Shown here piece after piece: positions 24,503 through 35,032 of a DNA stretch of 64,000 bases. The stretch comes from Purpureocillium takamizusanense (taxonomy: Eukaryota; Ascomycota; Sordariomycetes; Hypocreales; Ophiocordycipitaceae): contig NC_063073.1 of assembly GCF_022605165.1 (NCBI RefSeq), positions 2,356,001 through 2,420,000 of the forward strand, written 5' to 3'. Under the pieces are notes generated by a model. It was not told the DNA's origin. It worked only from the letters and a program-made list of their open reading frames with translations, and searched no databases. Made by a program: the position numbers and the translations under genes. Position 1 is the first letter of the stretch. Each line of letters begins with the position of its first letter.

Positions 24503-27500
24503 ATGCAGTCCTGGGGTGGCCAGGACCAGAACGCCGCCGACGGTAGTAATTCATGGCAGACGGGCTTCGTGTATCCCGGCCACAGCGGCCAGTATGATCC
24601 GAATCAACACCAATGGTCCCAGCCCGGCGGCGCTGGCTTCTCTCAGGTCGGCCACGGCCCGCAGGACGGCGGCGTGGCCGACTTCCACTTTGATCCGGCG
24701 CAGCAGGGGACGGGCGGCTTCCTCAGCGAGCAGCAGCATCTAGCCGCGTCCCAGCAAGGTCAACCCGACTTCCACGACGCGCACAGCTCGATCCACCAGC
24801 AGTTCGTGACGCCGGGCCAGGACATGCTAGACCCGTCGTTTGCCAACCTCCACCCGGGCATGTTTGCCCAGCAGCAGGCTGGCAAGATGCCTCACGGGCA
24901 CGTAGCCATGGGCCAGGTCCAGAACCACTCCCATACACACCCCCAGGCGTTTGCCCAGCATGACTTCTCATACCCGGCTCAAGGCGGGCAGACCTTTGGC
25001 TCCCCCGCGACCCCGGTGGCTCACTACAGCCCTCCGCAGCTGATGACTCGACCCGCGTCGACGCGACAGCGAAGCCATACACCGGTGCAGCAGCAGCAAC
25101 AACAACAACAGCAGCCACCGCCGCAACAGCCACCGCAACAACAGCAGCAGCAGCAGCCGCCGCCGCCGCAGCAACACTTTGACTCGAACAACATCCATCC
25201 TGGCTTGGCTCAGGGCGGCACATATCCTCGGCCGTCTCAAGCTTCTCCCGTACAGCAACATGGGCAGCCGCAACTGTTCTCGGCCCCCAGTCAGGCGTAT
25301 GCCCCTGCGGCAAATGGACAACAAGGCCACTTTCAAGCCGGCGCTCACGGCCAGCTCTCGTACCAGCAGTTCCAAGAGCCGCCCGCCCAGTCGCAACCGC
25401 AGCAAACCCATTTCCAACAACATGGGTTTCCTACGTCACAGACGACGTACCTTCAGCCTGGCCAAGGAACCCCTGTTCAACCACCGCAGCCTCAAGCATC
25501 ACAGGCCCCCGCCCCCGCACAAGGAGTAAACGCGGAGTCTGACGCTGGCACCCCTCAAGCTGCGCAGGCCGAGTCTCCGGCGAAGAAGCGGAAACGGGCG
25601 TCTAAGAGCACGCCGGAAACCGTTGTCGAGTCTCCGGCCCCAGTTGTCATTGACCTTTCGGCGGAGTCCACGGCTAAGAAAGTAGAAGAGATTGATGCTC
25701 TCAAGGCTCCTGTACCTACGGCAGAGGAGGCAAAGCTGCTGAGTGAAGCCTCTAAGCGGGGCAAAACCCATGGCAAAGCTCTCGCCACCAAGGCCATTCC
25801 GTATCTTGTCAACGCTGGCACCATTAAGCTACCTGGTACGTCACATGGGCTATCCCGAGCAGAACCGTACTCACTGTTAGTAGCACCAAAAAGCTTCGAC
25901 AAACTCTCCCCAATGGTTGCCGTTCCGTCACGCAGCGGCAAACCCGCCGTGATAGGCCTCGGCTACGCACTGCCTTGCGAGGTCCAGGGCCGGTTCACCA
26001 GCCAGTACAAGCCGTCACTGGACAAGGCGGGACTCGACGAGAGAAGGGACGAAGCAAAGGACCTTCTCGGCGACTACGACCGTTCAATGAAGGCCCTGGG
26101 CAAGCGGCAGCCCAAGTATACCGAATATCCGCGTGAGTTAACCATACCCAGTGTCGAACGAGCCAAGCTGATGGTCGTAGACTCGTTCAAGGAGCAGCTC
26201 AAGGCAGACGAGGCCTCCAAGAACAAAGCAGAGAAGAAGGCAAAGAAGGAGCAAGAGGAGGAACGTAACAAACCTGTGAGACTGGCCGTCCCCTCTACCC
26301 TGGATTTAGCTCTGACAATGGTCCAGGCCCGACCTCCGACACGCCCGACAGACCTCGCTGCGGCGGCCGCCTGGGATGTCATTGGTATCGTTAAGATTGA
26401 GCCCTCCGTGGCCCGGACGAGTACCCTCATCGCGAACCGGGTCAAGGAGGCGGGCGAGTACCTGATCAACCTTCGTGCCGAGGCAAACCGAGCTCTCAAG
26501 GCGTACGACCAGGCAGTCAAGGACAAGCTGGCCGACGACGAAACAGCAGGCATCAAGCAGGAGGCGGACCAGAAGCGGGAGGCGCTGTACCAGGCCCTCG
26601 ACGCCACACTCGTGCATGCCGACGATGCCGTCATCGACAATCTCGGCGGGCACCAGAAGCTGGTCCTCAGCCTCGTCAACGCGCTGATTGCGTGTAGCAA
26701 GGTCAACGACTTTTCGGGCAAACTCCCCAAGATTGTTTTGGAGCTCTTCACGCACTTCAAGATCACCAAGAAGATTGCTGAGACGCCGAATTTCGACACG
26801 GTGCGCAAGCGCTTCGAGGAAAAGGGGGACAAGGATGTGAAAGATCTGGTGCGCGAGGTTTCTGCCGCCATCAAGAAGTTTAGCAAAGCCGCCGAGTCCG
26901 ACACAGGATACGCGGGCACCTCGGCAGCCGGGCGCGCGAAGCTGGGCATCAAGCCGGCGGACTCGGCCAAGCGTAGCCGGGACGAGGAGGAGGACACCCG
27001 AACGGTGAAGAAAATTGCCGTCGAGCCCGGTTCGTCCCTGAGCAAGAAGCTGGGCCAGTCCAAGGTCCTTTCATCAAAGGCGGCGCCCTCGGTGGCAAAG
27101 ACCTCCATATTACCCGGCAAGTCAAGACCCGTCGCCAAACCTACCAAGTCAGAGCCGGCCGCGGCAGCCGATAGCCCGAGCGCGTCGGCCGACGAGAAGA
27201 AGACTGTCAGCGCTGCTGCCAAGCCCGTGATGCCGAAGAAGGAGGCGAAGCCCGTCGCGAAACCACCCGCCGCCCCGACCTCGTCCGTGGTCTCCAGCAT
27301 ATCGTCGCTGCTCGACTCCATCAACTCCAAGAAGCCAGAGCCGCAGGCGCCCGTCGTCAAGGAGGATAGGTCGGCGACGCCTGAGACGTCGGAGCAGCGC
27401 GTCAAGCGTCTGCGCAAGGAGGCCCGTCGCAAACTCCGGGTCAGCTGGAAGCCGGAGAGCGAGCTGGTCCAGATCAAGGTCTTTGAAAAGGACGACGAAG

Positions 27501-28924
27501 AAGACGAGGGCCGCGACGTGAATCAGCTGCGGGACGCCGCCGACGATCGGTCCGAAGGCATGGTGCTTAAGCGCCGCGTCAACGTCAACGTCGACGACGA
27601 GGACGACGACCTTCCGTACCAGCCGTGGGAAGAGCCGTCGCCGACCGACTTTTCCCATCTGGCCGAGGACATCCGCAAGAAGAGCTACGTCACGCGTGGA
27701 GGCGACATGGACGTCAGTACCGAGGAGCAAAAGCGCATCGCCGAGAGGGAGCAGCGTGAGCTCATGGCAATCTACACGGACCCGGCCGATATTCCCGAGT
27801 CGAGCAAGTCGCCGCCACCGGAAGAGTCTTCGGCCTTTGAGCCCAAGGTGGTGCGGCTACCGGACGACGGCAAGTTTGGCGAGATTCACCGACGCTGGCA
27901 GGAAGAGCAGCAGATGGGCCGGGACCTGGCCTACGAAGCCGCCTTGAAGCGTCTGGACGCCAAGAACAGCATGTCGACGAGGCTCGACTCCATCTTCGGA
28001 CGTCTTCACCGGCCCGCGGGCCAAGACGCCGCATCCACGGCACCAAAGCCCTCGACGTCGAGTGCGGCAGTCTCTAAGGCAACCAATATGCACGTCCCGT
28101 TTGCGTATGGTCCGACGGTAGAGGTCAACGTCCTCGAGTGGCTCAAGTGGGATAAGAACCGTTTGTGGCGCGACCCCGACCCGGTGCGAGCAAATGCCGC
28201 GCCGGCTCATCAATACGCCCCCGAGGCGGAGCAGGCGGGCAGGGTGTTGGAGAGCGTTGTCGAGCTGCTTGGCGGCAAGCCGTATCCCGCCGTGGGGCCT
28301 CCACAGTGGCTGAAGAACGACGAGGAGCGGGTGCGCGAGTGGTGGCTGGGATACAACAAGGAGGCGGCGGCGAGGCAGAAACGGCAAGAAGAGGAGCGCG
28401 CGCGGGCCGAGGCCGAAGCCAACGCGCTCCGAGCCACGGCCGGCGGCGCGCAGGACTGGACCGCCTACTACGCGCAACAGCAATACGCCCCGTACATGGC
28501 GCTGCTGCAGCAGATTAACGGTGGTGCGCAGCAGCAGCCGCCCGCAGCGCAACCCCCCTCGGCGGCGCCGCAGATGCCTGACAACCAGCTGCAGTCGATC
28601 CTGGCTGCTATCAACAGCCAGCCGTCGCAGCAGGGTCAGCAGCATCACCTCGACTATGCCGCATCGTTTGCGCAGGGACAGCACGCGTCGTCGTCGTCAT
28701 CGCACGCCGCTGGGGACCATGAGCGGGACTGGGAGCGTACGGATCACCAAGGCCGGGCAGGCGAGCAGCATCGCGACGGTGACGATGCTCGGGGGAAGAA
28801 GAAGCAGCGTTCGCTGCCGCCGCACAAGCCGGCCAACAAGGCGCTCATCGGCACCAAGCCGTGCACGTTCTGGCAGCAGGGCAAGTGCGCTCGAGGCGAC
28901 AAGTGCACGTTTAGACATGGTTAG
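24503..28924 (+). CDS. CCCH zinc-finger protein resembling PP1 scaffold PNUTS/Ppn1
   Basis: One frame of 1473 residues starting at ATG 24503. The first 350 residues are Gln/Pro/His-rich with a polyglutamine tract (bases about 25087-25180). About residues 600-810 are helical; DNLGGHQKLVLSLVNALIACS...LPKIVLELFTHFKITKKIAETPNFDTV... resembles a TFIIS-N/LW-type fold. At about residue 980 lies RKLRVSW, matching the RVxF/W docking motif for protein phosphatase 1. The C-terminus has one CCCH finger (C-x7-C-x5-C-x3-H). Docking motif, TFIIS-N-like region and terminal CCCH finger in this order match PNUTS, a nuclear PP1 partner in 3'-end processing and transcription termination; this is inference. A possible 45-nt intron (25836-25880, GTACGT...TTAG) would remove 15 residues in frame. 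Confidence 0.8.
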   Translation: MQSWGGQDQNAADGSNSWQTGFVYPGHSGQYDPNQHQWSQPGGAGFSQVGHGPQDGGVADFHFDPAQQGTGGFLSEQQHLAASQQGQPDFHDAHSSIHQQFVTPGQDMLDPSFANLHPGMFAQQQAGKMPHGHVAMGQVQNHSHTHPQAFAQHDFSYPAQGGQTFGSPATPVAHYSPPQLMTRPASTRQRSHTPVQQQQQQQQQPPPQQPPQQQQQQQPPPPQQHFDSNNIHPGLAQGGTYPRPSQASPVQQHGQPQLFSAPSQAYAPAANGQQGHFQAGAHGQLSYQQFQEPPAQSQPQQTHFQQHGFPTSQTTYLQPGQGTPVQPPQPQASQAPAPAQGVNAESDAGTPQAAQAESPAKKRKRASKSTPETVVESPAPVVIDLSAESTAKKVEEIDALKAPVPTAEEAKLLSEASKRGKTHGKALATKAIPYLVNAGTIKLPGTSHGLSRAEPYSLLVAPKSFDKLSPMVAVPSRSGKPAVIGLGYALPCEVQGRFTSQYKPSLDKAGLDERRDEAKDLLGDYDRSMKALGKRQPKYTEYPRELTIPSVERAKLMVVDSFKEQLKADEASKNKAEKKAKKEQEEERNKPVRLAVPSTLDLALTMVQARPPTRPTDLAAAAAWDVIGIVKIEPSVARTSTLIANRVKEAGEYLINLRAEANRALKAYDQAVKDKLADDETAGIKQEADQKREALYQALDATLVHADDAVIDNLGGHQKLVLSLVNALIACSKVNDFSGKLPKIVLELFTHFKITKKIAETPNFDTVRKRFEEKGDKDVKDLVREVSAAIKKFSKAAESDTGYAGTSAAGRAKLGIKPADSAKRSRDEEEDTRTVKKIAVEPGSSLSKKLGQSKVLSSKAAPSVAKTSILPGKSRPVAKPTKSEPAAAADSPSASADEKKTVSAAAKPVMPKKEAKPVAKPPAAPTSSVVSSISSLLDSINSKKPEPQAPVVKEDRSATPETSEQRVKRLRKEARRKLRVSWKPESELVQIKVFEKDDEEDEGRDVNQLRDAADDRSEGMVLKRRVNVNVDDEDDDLPYQPWEEPSPTDFSHLAEDIRKKSYVTRGGDMDVSTEEQKRIAEREQRELMAIYTDPADIPESSKSPPPEESSAFEPKVVRLPDDGKFGEIHRRWQEEQQMGRDLAYEAALKRLDAKNSMSTRLDSIFGRLHRPAGQDAASTAPKPSTSSAAVSKATNMHVPFAYGPTVEVNVLEWLKWDKNRLWRDPDPVRANAAPAHQYAPEAEQAGRVLESVVELLGGKPYPAVGPPQWLKNDEERVREWWLGYNKEAAARQKRQEEERARAEAEANALRATAGGAQDWTAYYAQQQYAPYMALLQQINGGAQQQPPAAQPPSAAPQMPDNQLQSILAAINSQPSQQGQQHHLDYAASFAQGQHASSSSSHAAGDHERDWERTDHQGRAGEQHRDGDDARGKKKQRSLPPHKPANKALIGTKPCTFWQQGKCARGDKCTFRHG
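25087..25180 (+). repeat. CAG/CAA/CCG repeat coding for polyglutamine/proline
   Basis: Mixed CAG and CAA triplets broken by CCG/CCA within the PNUTS-like gene, coding for a Gln/Pro-rich low-complexity tract. Confidence 0.85.
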
Positions 28925-29325
28925 AGTTTTTTCTTGTCTCTCCTTCTTTTTGGTGAGGATGGGAAGGGCCGGTCATTGTGTTTGTTGGGGGTGGGGTGCA
29001 TCTATTGCGGCGGGCACGCCTGGAGTTGAGGCCATCATCTGTCATTGCATTTTTCGTGGGCGGCTGACCGTGCTTTTCTTGGCGGCGACGGAAAGCCTGT
29101 ATACAATAACTACTAGCCTGGCCCTTGCCGGCAGACATCAAGTGCTCAAATACGATCCATTTGCCTGTATGCCCTTTTGGTGATGTGTGGGTTACTTCCT
29201 GCGTGTGAGCGTTGTGGCTTTCTTTTTAAAACAACCACGGTTAGGTGGCGACGCGCACACCAGACGTGCGCTGTGATGGAGGCGAGCGCATGTAGTAAGT
29301 AGTATGATCATCCCTCCCTCCCTCT
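28925..29325. other. Convergent 3' flanks of the CCCH gene and translin
   Basis: A 400-base spacer between stops facing each other. It is T-rich just after 28924. No gene is visible. Confidence 0.5.
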
Positions 29326-30496
29326 TTACTCCGTCTTCATCTCCGTGTCGACGCCGACGACGCCTCCCGGGCGCGGCACCAACCCCCGCAGGCTCAAGTC
29401 GTAGACGACGTCCTCGACCCTCTTGACGTCGTACTTGACGGCGTCGCCGCGCTTGCGGAGGATGTCGTTTTTGAGATTGAGCAGCTGGAAGCCGGCGAAG
29501 AGGTCCTTGACGAAGGCGGCGATGGTCAGGGGCAGGGCGAAGTCGCCGTGGGTGACGGCGTTTGTGGCGAGGCGGGAGAGGTCCTGGGTGAGGTCGGTGA
29601 GGCTGAGGAGGTACTCTTCGATGGTGAGGTGGAAGGCGTCGCGGTCCTTGAGGTTTGTGGGGACTGTTGTTTTTTTGTTATTATTAGTATTACATTGTTG
29701 TGCCTCCTCGGTATAGTCTGTGATGTTGTGTGAAGTTGGGGAGAGAGGAGAGAATGGTGGTGAGGGGGTTGGAAATGGGGGGGAACGAACGAACCTTGGA
29801 AGATGGCGCCGACTTGCTCGAGTGTGAGAAGACGACCGAGCTCGGCGGGTTGCTGTTGCGTGGCAGAGGCGGAGGCGTTGGTGGGGGGAGAGGAGGAGGA
29901 GGAGGAGGAAGAAACGACGTCGGGGAAGCCGCCCAGCCAGGCGCAGTAGACGGCGGTGCCGATGGCGCCCTGCACGGCGCGCGACCACTTGGAGTTGTAC
30001 TTGTAGTAGGGGTGCTTGGAGGCGACGGCGTCGAGCTCGGCGACGATGGCGACTTGGTCCTTGACGGCGGGCTGGACCTGGGCGACGAGCTCGGGGACTG
30101 TGTGTGTGCGTGTAAGAGTCAGCCGTCAATTCTCTCTATCCAGTACTTTTCACCTCTTCCATAGTTGCGTCCCATCATCTACCCTCTCTTTCATAGTTTC
30201 ATGGGGGGTGTAAAAGGGAGGGGGAAAGAAGATGTGGTATATGAACGAGACAAGTACTTCAAGGGCAGAGACTGGGAAAACAAGGGAAGGAAAAGGAAAG
30301 GGAAGGAGAGAGGGAAGAAAAACGCACACTTGGCGCGCGGCGTCGAGTGCACGCGCGAGAGCAGGCCCTGGGCGGCGGCGACGGCCTTTTCGAGGCGCTG
30401 GACGATTTGGGTGAGCTGGTCGCGGACGGCCGTCTCTTCCTCGATGCGCGACTCGAGGTAGGCGAAGATGGACGGGTCGAGGAGCGGGGCGGACAT
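29326..30496 (-). CDS. Translin (TB-RBP family nucleic-acid-binding protein)
   Basis: Minus-strand exons 30496-30328, 30097-29795 and 29663-29326 give 269 residues. Donors GTGCGT and GTTCGT and acceptors CACAG and AACAG restore one frame. Translin forms ring-shaped octamers, binds single-stranded RNA/DNA and, with TRAX, makes the C3PO endonuclease. The family pattern is clear: N-terminal helices (ESRIEEETAVRDQLTQIVQRLEKAVAAAQ), WSRAVQGAIGTAVYCAWL, the HLTIEEYLLSLTDLTQDLSRLATNAVT core and GFQLLNLKNDILRKRGDAVKYDVKRVEDVVYDLSLRGL-type C-terminus. It is about 40 residues longer than animal translin, mostly from a Ser-rich insert near residue 120. No TRAX partner lies in the window. Confidence 0.93.
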
Positions 30497-31078
30497 TTTT
30501 CTTTTTTTGGTGGTCGACGTGTGTCCGTATGTGTGTGTGTGTGTGTGCGCGCGTGTTTCGTGGTTTGTGTCTCGTCTGAGTGAATATTGGTGTCGCGTTG
30601 GTGATGTTGGGGGAGGGGGTGAAGTGGAAGTCAAGGCGAGGTATGTGTGTGTGAGTGAGGTGAGAGAGAGGTGAGGTGAGAGTAATTAGAGATTGACAGA
30701 GGCTCTGCGTGGGGCGAGGGGGAGGGAGTGCGTGCCGCCACTGGGAAACGGAGTGGGGCCGGCCGGGGCCTGAGTTGAGTCGCCAGCGGGATAATAATAA
30801 GAAGAACCAACAACAGACGTGAGTGCGCATCGTCATTGATGTCCTCGTTCACGTGCGCGTTGCAGTCGCAGAGGCGATTGAGAAAAGTTGGTAGCAGTGG
30901 CGCGCGACGAATGCTCGGTCGACGTCGCGGATATTAAAGGAAGGCAAAGACGGCGGCGCACTGGCGGAGCCGAGGAGCATTGTCAAGATGGATGGGTCAA
31001 ATGGCAAAGAGGCCACCAAAGTACTAAGATGGAGGTCCCCTAAATCTGTCTATTCCATCCTATAGACGAGCAGGCAGC
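30497..31078. other. Intergenic region: translin promoter and DUF4185 gene 3' flank
   Basis: About 580 bases with a GT/CG dinucleotide run at 30531-30555 just upstream of the translin ATG. No gene is seen. Confidence 0.5.
30531..30555 (+). repeat. (GT)n microsatellite
   Basis: Uninterrupted GT dinucleotides passing into GC/GT in the presumed 5' leader of translin. Confidence 0.85.
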
Positions 31079-32390
31079 CTATTCAAAGGTGACCCTGATG
31101 ACCTGGATGTGGTTGTTGTTGGTATAGGCGATGGCTAGCGTCTTCCCGGTTTCATCCAGGTACGGATACGCCACGCCGGCATATACGAGTCCTCCATCGA
31201 TGGGAGTGGCTGTGAATATCTCTTTGCCTTCGGACCACGGACCCTCAGGCTTGGGTGCTGTCTTGATTGTCACCGTAGCACCACCTGTATGGGTTAGCTT
31301 CGATCTCGGAGAGTTTCTCTTGTAGCTGAGCGTGCAGCAGGGGCTGGACTGCCGCGGGATGGCCTTCGATCAAGACCGGCCGGACTGCATCGGGGGGAAG
31401 GGAGGGTAACGTACAGACGTGGACATACATGTATGTCTTGAAGTAATTGCTAAACACAATCTGCCCCTGTCCGGCACCCCACATGCACGCCGTCTCGGGG
31501 GTAAAGGACGTGAGCCTTTCTCTCTTCCAGCCTTGCTGCCGGCCCCACCAGTACTCGTACGCGTCCAGATCAAAGGCCCTGCTGGCCTTGACGCGGACCT
31601 GGTAGACGTACTGGCTCTCGACGAACTTGCCGTCGAGCTGCTTCGGCGGGTGCCCGAGGGCGTAGATGTAGTCGCTGTGCACGTCTCTGTACGCTGCGAC
31701 GTCGCCGTACTTTGCGTTCTCGGACGTGTCCCACCAGCCCTTGCCGAGGCGCTCGGCGACGGGGGTTCCGTTGACGAGCTTGACCCTGGCGATTCCGGCG
31801 TGGGTGTAGCCCTCGTTGTCGTTCTGATGGGTGTGCGAGTGTTAGGCGCTGCGGATTCTGGGCAGATTCAAGACTGGACGAGCCTCATTTACAAGGCTTG
31901 AAGGAAGGCTCTCGGCGGCAATACATGAATGGCGCGCGGCCTCACTTGGGGATTTGGCGTGCTGCAAACTCACCACGAGGAAAAAGACGGCCCCCTCCTC
32001 CGCCTCGGCATCCGTCTCGACAATCGACGTGCCGCCGAACCCGGTGGTGTTGGACTCCCCCCACTCCGCCTTCCACTCGGCGAACTGGTTCTGCCTCTGC
32101 CTGTCGTTGAGGTCGAGGTCGTGAACCACCAGGGGGTCCGCCCCGAGCCTGGAAACCGAGTTCCTCACCATGCCGTGGAACCCGCCGACGTCGTCGTCGG
32201 CCGGGTGGCGCACCCCGGGGGCCGCCCACAGCGTGTCGCCATACACGGCGAACCACTGCCCGGCGATGGAGCCCGCGAAGCCCAGGTCGCGGCGGCTGCA
32301 CGAGTTGTCGGCGAGCTGCTCGCCGAGGTACTCTGCGGTGAAGCCCCCGATGGGGTTGTGCCCTGTGGGCTGCGTGTTGTCGACGGTCAT
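31079..32390 (-). CDS. DUF4185-like protein of unknown function
   Basis: Minus-strand exons 32390-31974, 31823-31415 and 31284-31079 give 343 residues. Intron 1 has GTGAGT/CATCAG and intron 2 GTACGT/ATACAG, and both joins keep the frame. The sequence has the repeated Trp/Tyr/Gly pattern of a beta-propeller-like sugar-active fold, for example WFAVYGDTLW, GWWDTSENAKYGDVAAYRD, WGAGQGQIVFSNYFKTYMYV, APKPEGPW and GLVYAGVAYPYLDE. This resembles the DUF4185 family, which is related in fold to five-bladed propeller glycoside hydrolases; no substrate is known. No signal peptide is visible at the chosen ATG. The interior of intron 2 is also an open frame, so the second junction is less certain than the first. 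Confidence 0.65.
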
Positions 32391-34852
32391 GGATGAACTA
32401 TTCAAGGAAGATGTGTAGGCAATGAGGTGGTGACAGGTATTGACCAAGTTGTAAGGCGGATATGGGGTCGTAATCTCTTTTAATGTTGTTACGACCAGCC
32501 TTGCATTGCGAATCAGCTTTTGGAAACGAAACGCTATTATGGTTGAGAAGTTGAGAGGCTGTGCTTGCTCTCCGGCTCCGCTCCGCTCCAGTGCATGTGT
32601 TTTGTGTTTTGGGCTGGGAATCGGGATGGGTTTGGAGCCATGCCGCATGACGTCACCGCCAACTCAACCCGACAGGAACAGGACAACATTGAAGCATGTT
32701 GAAGTGTGTCGAAAAACATTGGGTTGTCTGGTATTGTCACCTGACGCAAACTAGAGGATGCTGGCGATGCCGGTTGTAAGCCATAAATGCCAGCTCTAGG
32801 TGCAACTGATGTAAGCCCTGTACCAGACGTCGTACGAACAAGTATATGTATCCAATGAGGGCAGTCATGCTCATCCCGCGTCTGGTCCCATGTGCACGAA
32901 GTCCTTGATATTTTGGTCCCTACAATGGCCTCTTCTTCGATACGGGGGATTCTTTCTCGAGCAGAGGGTGCAACCTGCCCTTGAGTGCTTGTATGAGACC
33001 GATTTGCACCAGACCTGAAGCGCTCCGGCTAGCAGCATCCGTATACAGTAAAGTTGCACGTCAATGTGATGCGTTGGGCACGAGACCCATGTGCGTTGCT
33101 GCACACGCAATCGTCCGAGTGACCTATTATATGAATGACGAGGGAATGCCACACAGCAGAGCACGAGCGAGTGATGCGGCGTACATGCGTAGAAGATGGC
33201 GGAGCGAGCTAATCTTGCACCGGATCCTGACCTTCCCCAGCAAGAGTATGCTTACAAAACGCCAACAATCATCACGCCCGATGGGCGGGATGAATACAAT
33301 TGCTGCTACGTGGAGTGTTTGGGACAACTGAACAACCCACGAAGACCGGAGCCCGCCGGCAGTGCTGGTGGCATGCCTTGCCCATCGGTCATGACCACCA
33401 CGAAGAGATTGGACTTTTCGGCTTGTGGCTTGCGCCCTATCATTCCGTACGGCGTTGCGTACATGGTTTTTAGTTTCAGCTTCTCTGCCGACAGTCCGAT
33501 TGTGGATGCCAATGGACAGCATACGGAGCCCAAATGCGAAAATCCTTGGTCATGCCAAGCTGGCTGCCGGCGTGCCATGTGATGGGCCGTGAAGCCAAGA
33601 AAAGGAGCTCGAATCGGCCGGTTCTGTCCCGCTCCTGACCAGGAGCTGTAGGCCAAGCCAGGGGGGGATGGGGATCTGGAGCGAACCCGCTCTCATGGAG
33701 CCCCAAGCAGAGTGCCGCCGATGGTGCGGCGTAAGCGTCCTCCACGCGCTGAAGATCATGCCTGGCGCTTTGCCTTGGCGCTAGACGACACCTCGAGCTC
33801 TTTGGGCTTAGACGAGGCTGGGGGATGACATTCGCGGGGGCGCAACGGCCCCGGATTTTTGGAGGTGCTATGTACTACTGGAGGCTAGTGCCGCGGCTTC
33901 CACGGAGGTGGTGCTGGGCACTAAAAGGAGATTTTAAAAGGTCGAGTGTGGTCTTGATATCCCGGCGCTGGGGGATATGTAGGTCGCGGCGGAGGGCTCC
34001 GACGCAGCTGATCTTGGATGAGGATTGATCTCGCAAGGGGCACGCCTCTTGGCTGCATTCGGCATTGTAGACATTTGGAAGGATCTGAGCCGTCATGAAC
34101 TACGGTAAAATATATTCAATTGATGCAAGTGGCGGAAGAAACATGCGTACTGCCACCAGAGTTTCACATCAGTTGTTGCAGCGTCAACTCGTTACAGGAA
34201 ATCGCAAACGCCCATGTCCAGGACGCGACTCTACACTTAAACAGCAACGAGGCCGCCTCAACTAGCATGCACCATACTCGATCCGATCAAAAGGAAAAGT
34301 ACAAAACCGCAAGAAAAGAAGGAATTGATCAGGGCCCCTTATCCTTTGTGGACCGTCCATACGAGGAGCATGGACCCGACCCCACAAGACATGGACGTCG
34401 TCGTCGGCGGTCTATCGGCGGTCTCCGGCCTCCGCGCGCAGGCGTTTGTTTGCTAGACCCCGAACATCACGGAGCTCTGTGAGGCGCCCGCCCATTTGAC
34501 AATGTTTGAGCTTTCGGGAGCTCTAGTCAACCCGACGACAATCCCAGTGCGCATCGTGCGCGTATTATTATGCGCCGAGAAATTATCGCCACATGGGCAG
34601 CCAGATGCAGGGTGCAAGAACAGGGTGGCAGCTCCAGTCCCGTGTAATGTAAGCGGGGTGGGCTGGTTTGATGAGCGGGTTGATGTGACCACGATGCCGC
34701 CCGCCCCTCCTTCTTCTTTCCCCAGACCCCATCGCGTGTTGCGATCTGGATGGGTCCAGTCCAGGGCCTTGCTTCCTCCCCATGGGGTCGGAGGTGCCCG
34801 TGGGGCCCCAGGGACAGACGCCTCTGCACGTTGCGGCGGGAGTCGACACACA
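32391..34852. other. Intergenic region, no supported gene
   Basis: About 2.5 kb with open frames up to 141 codons and no recognisable domains. AT content is a little higher than in the genes. The right end is the promoter of the permease gene. Confidence 0.5.
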
Positions 34853-34858
34853 TATAAG
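34853..34858 (+). promoter_or_regulatory. TATA box of the NCS1 permease gene
   Basis: TATAAG lies 180 bases upstream of the ATG at 35033, placing transcription start near 34,885 and leaving a leader that contains the CCTG tract. Confidence 0.5.
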
Positions 34859-34946
34859 AAGCATCGAGACGGAGCCATCGATCAAGTGTCTCTCGCTCTC
34901 TCGAATGGTGTAGCGGATTGAGATTCTTCACGTCCAACTCCCGAGT

Positions 34947-34973
34947 GCCTGCCTGCCTGCCTGCCTGCCTGCC
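34947..34973 (+). repeat. (CCTG)n tandem repeat in the permease leader
   Basis: Six CCTG-type units between the TATA box and the ATG, so probably transcribed. Confidence 0.8.
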
Positions 34974-35032
34974 CGGTGTCTTGCCTCACGCAATGACCGT
35001 TAGCCGCGATTCATTCTACCCCTTCAACCACC

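Noticed and set aside
26074..27477. 467-codon minus-strand frame
   Set aside because: Antisense shadow of the PNUTS-like gene, which has clear motifs in the sense frame.
34947..34973. Regular CCTG units considered as CRISPR-like or regulatory array
   Set aside because: Simple microsatellite without spacers in a eukaryotic leader; the same tract occurs at 17209-17232.
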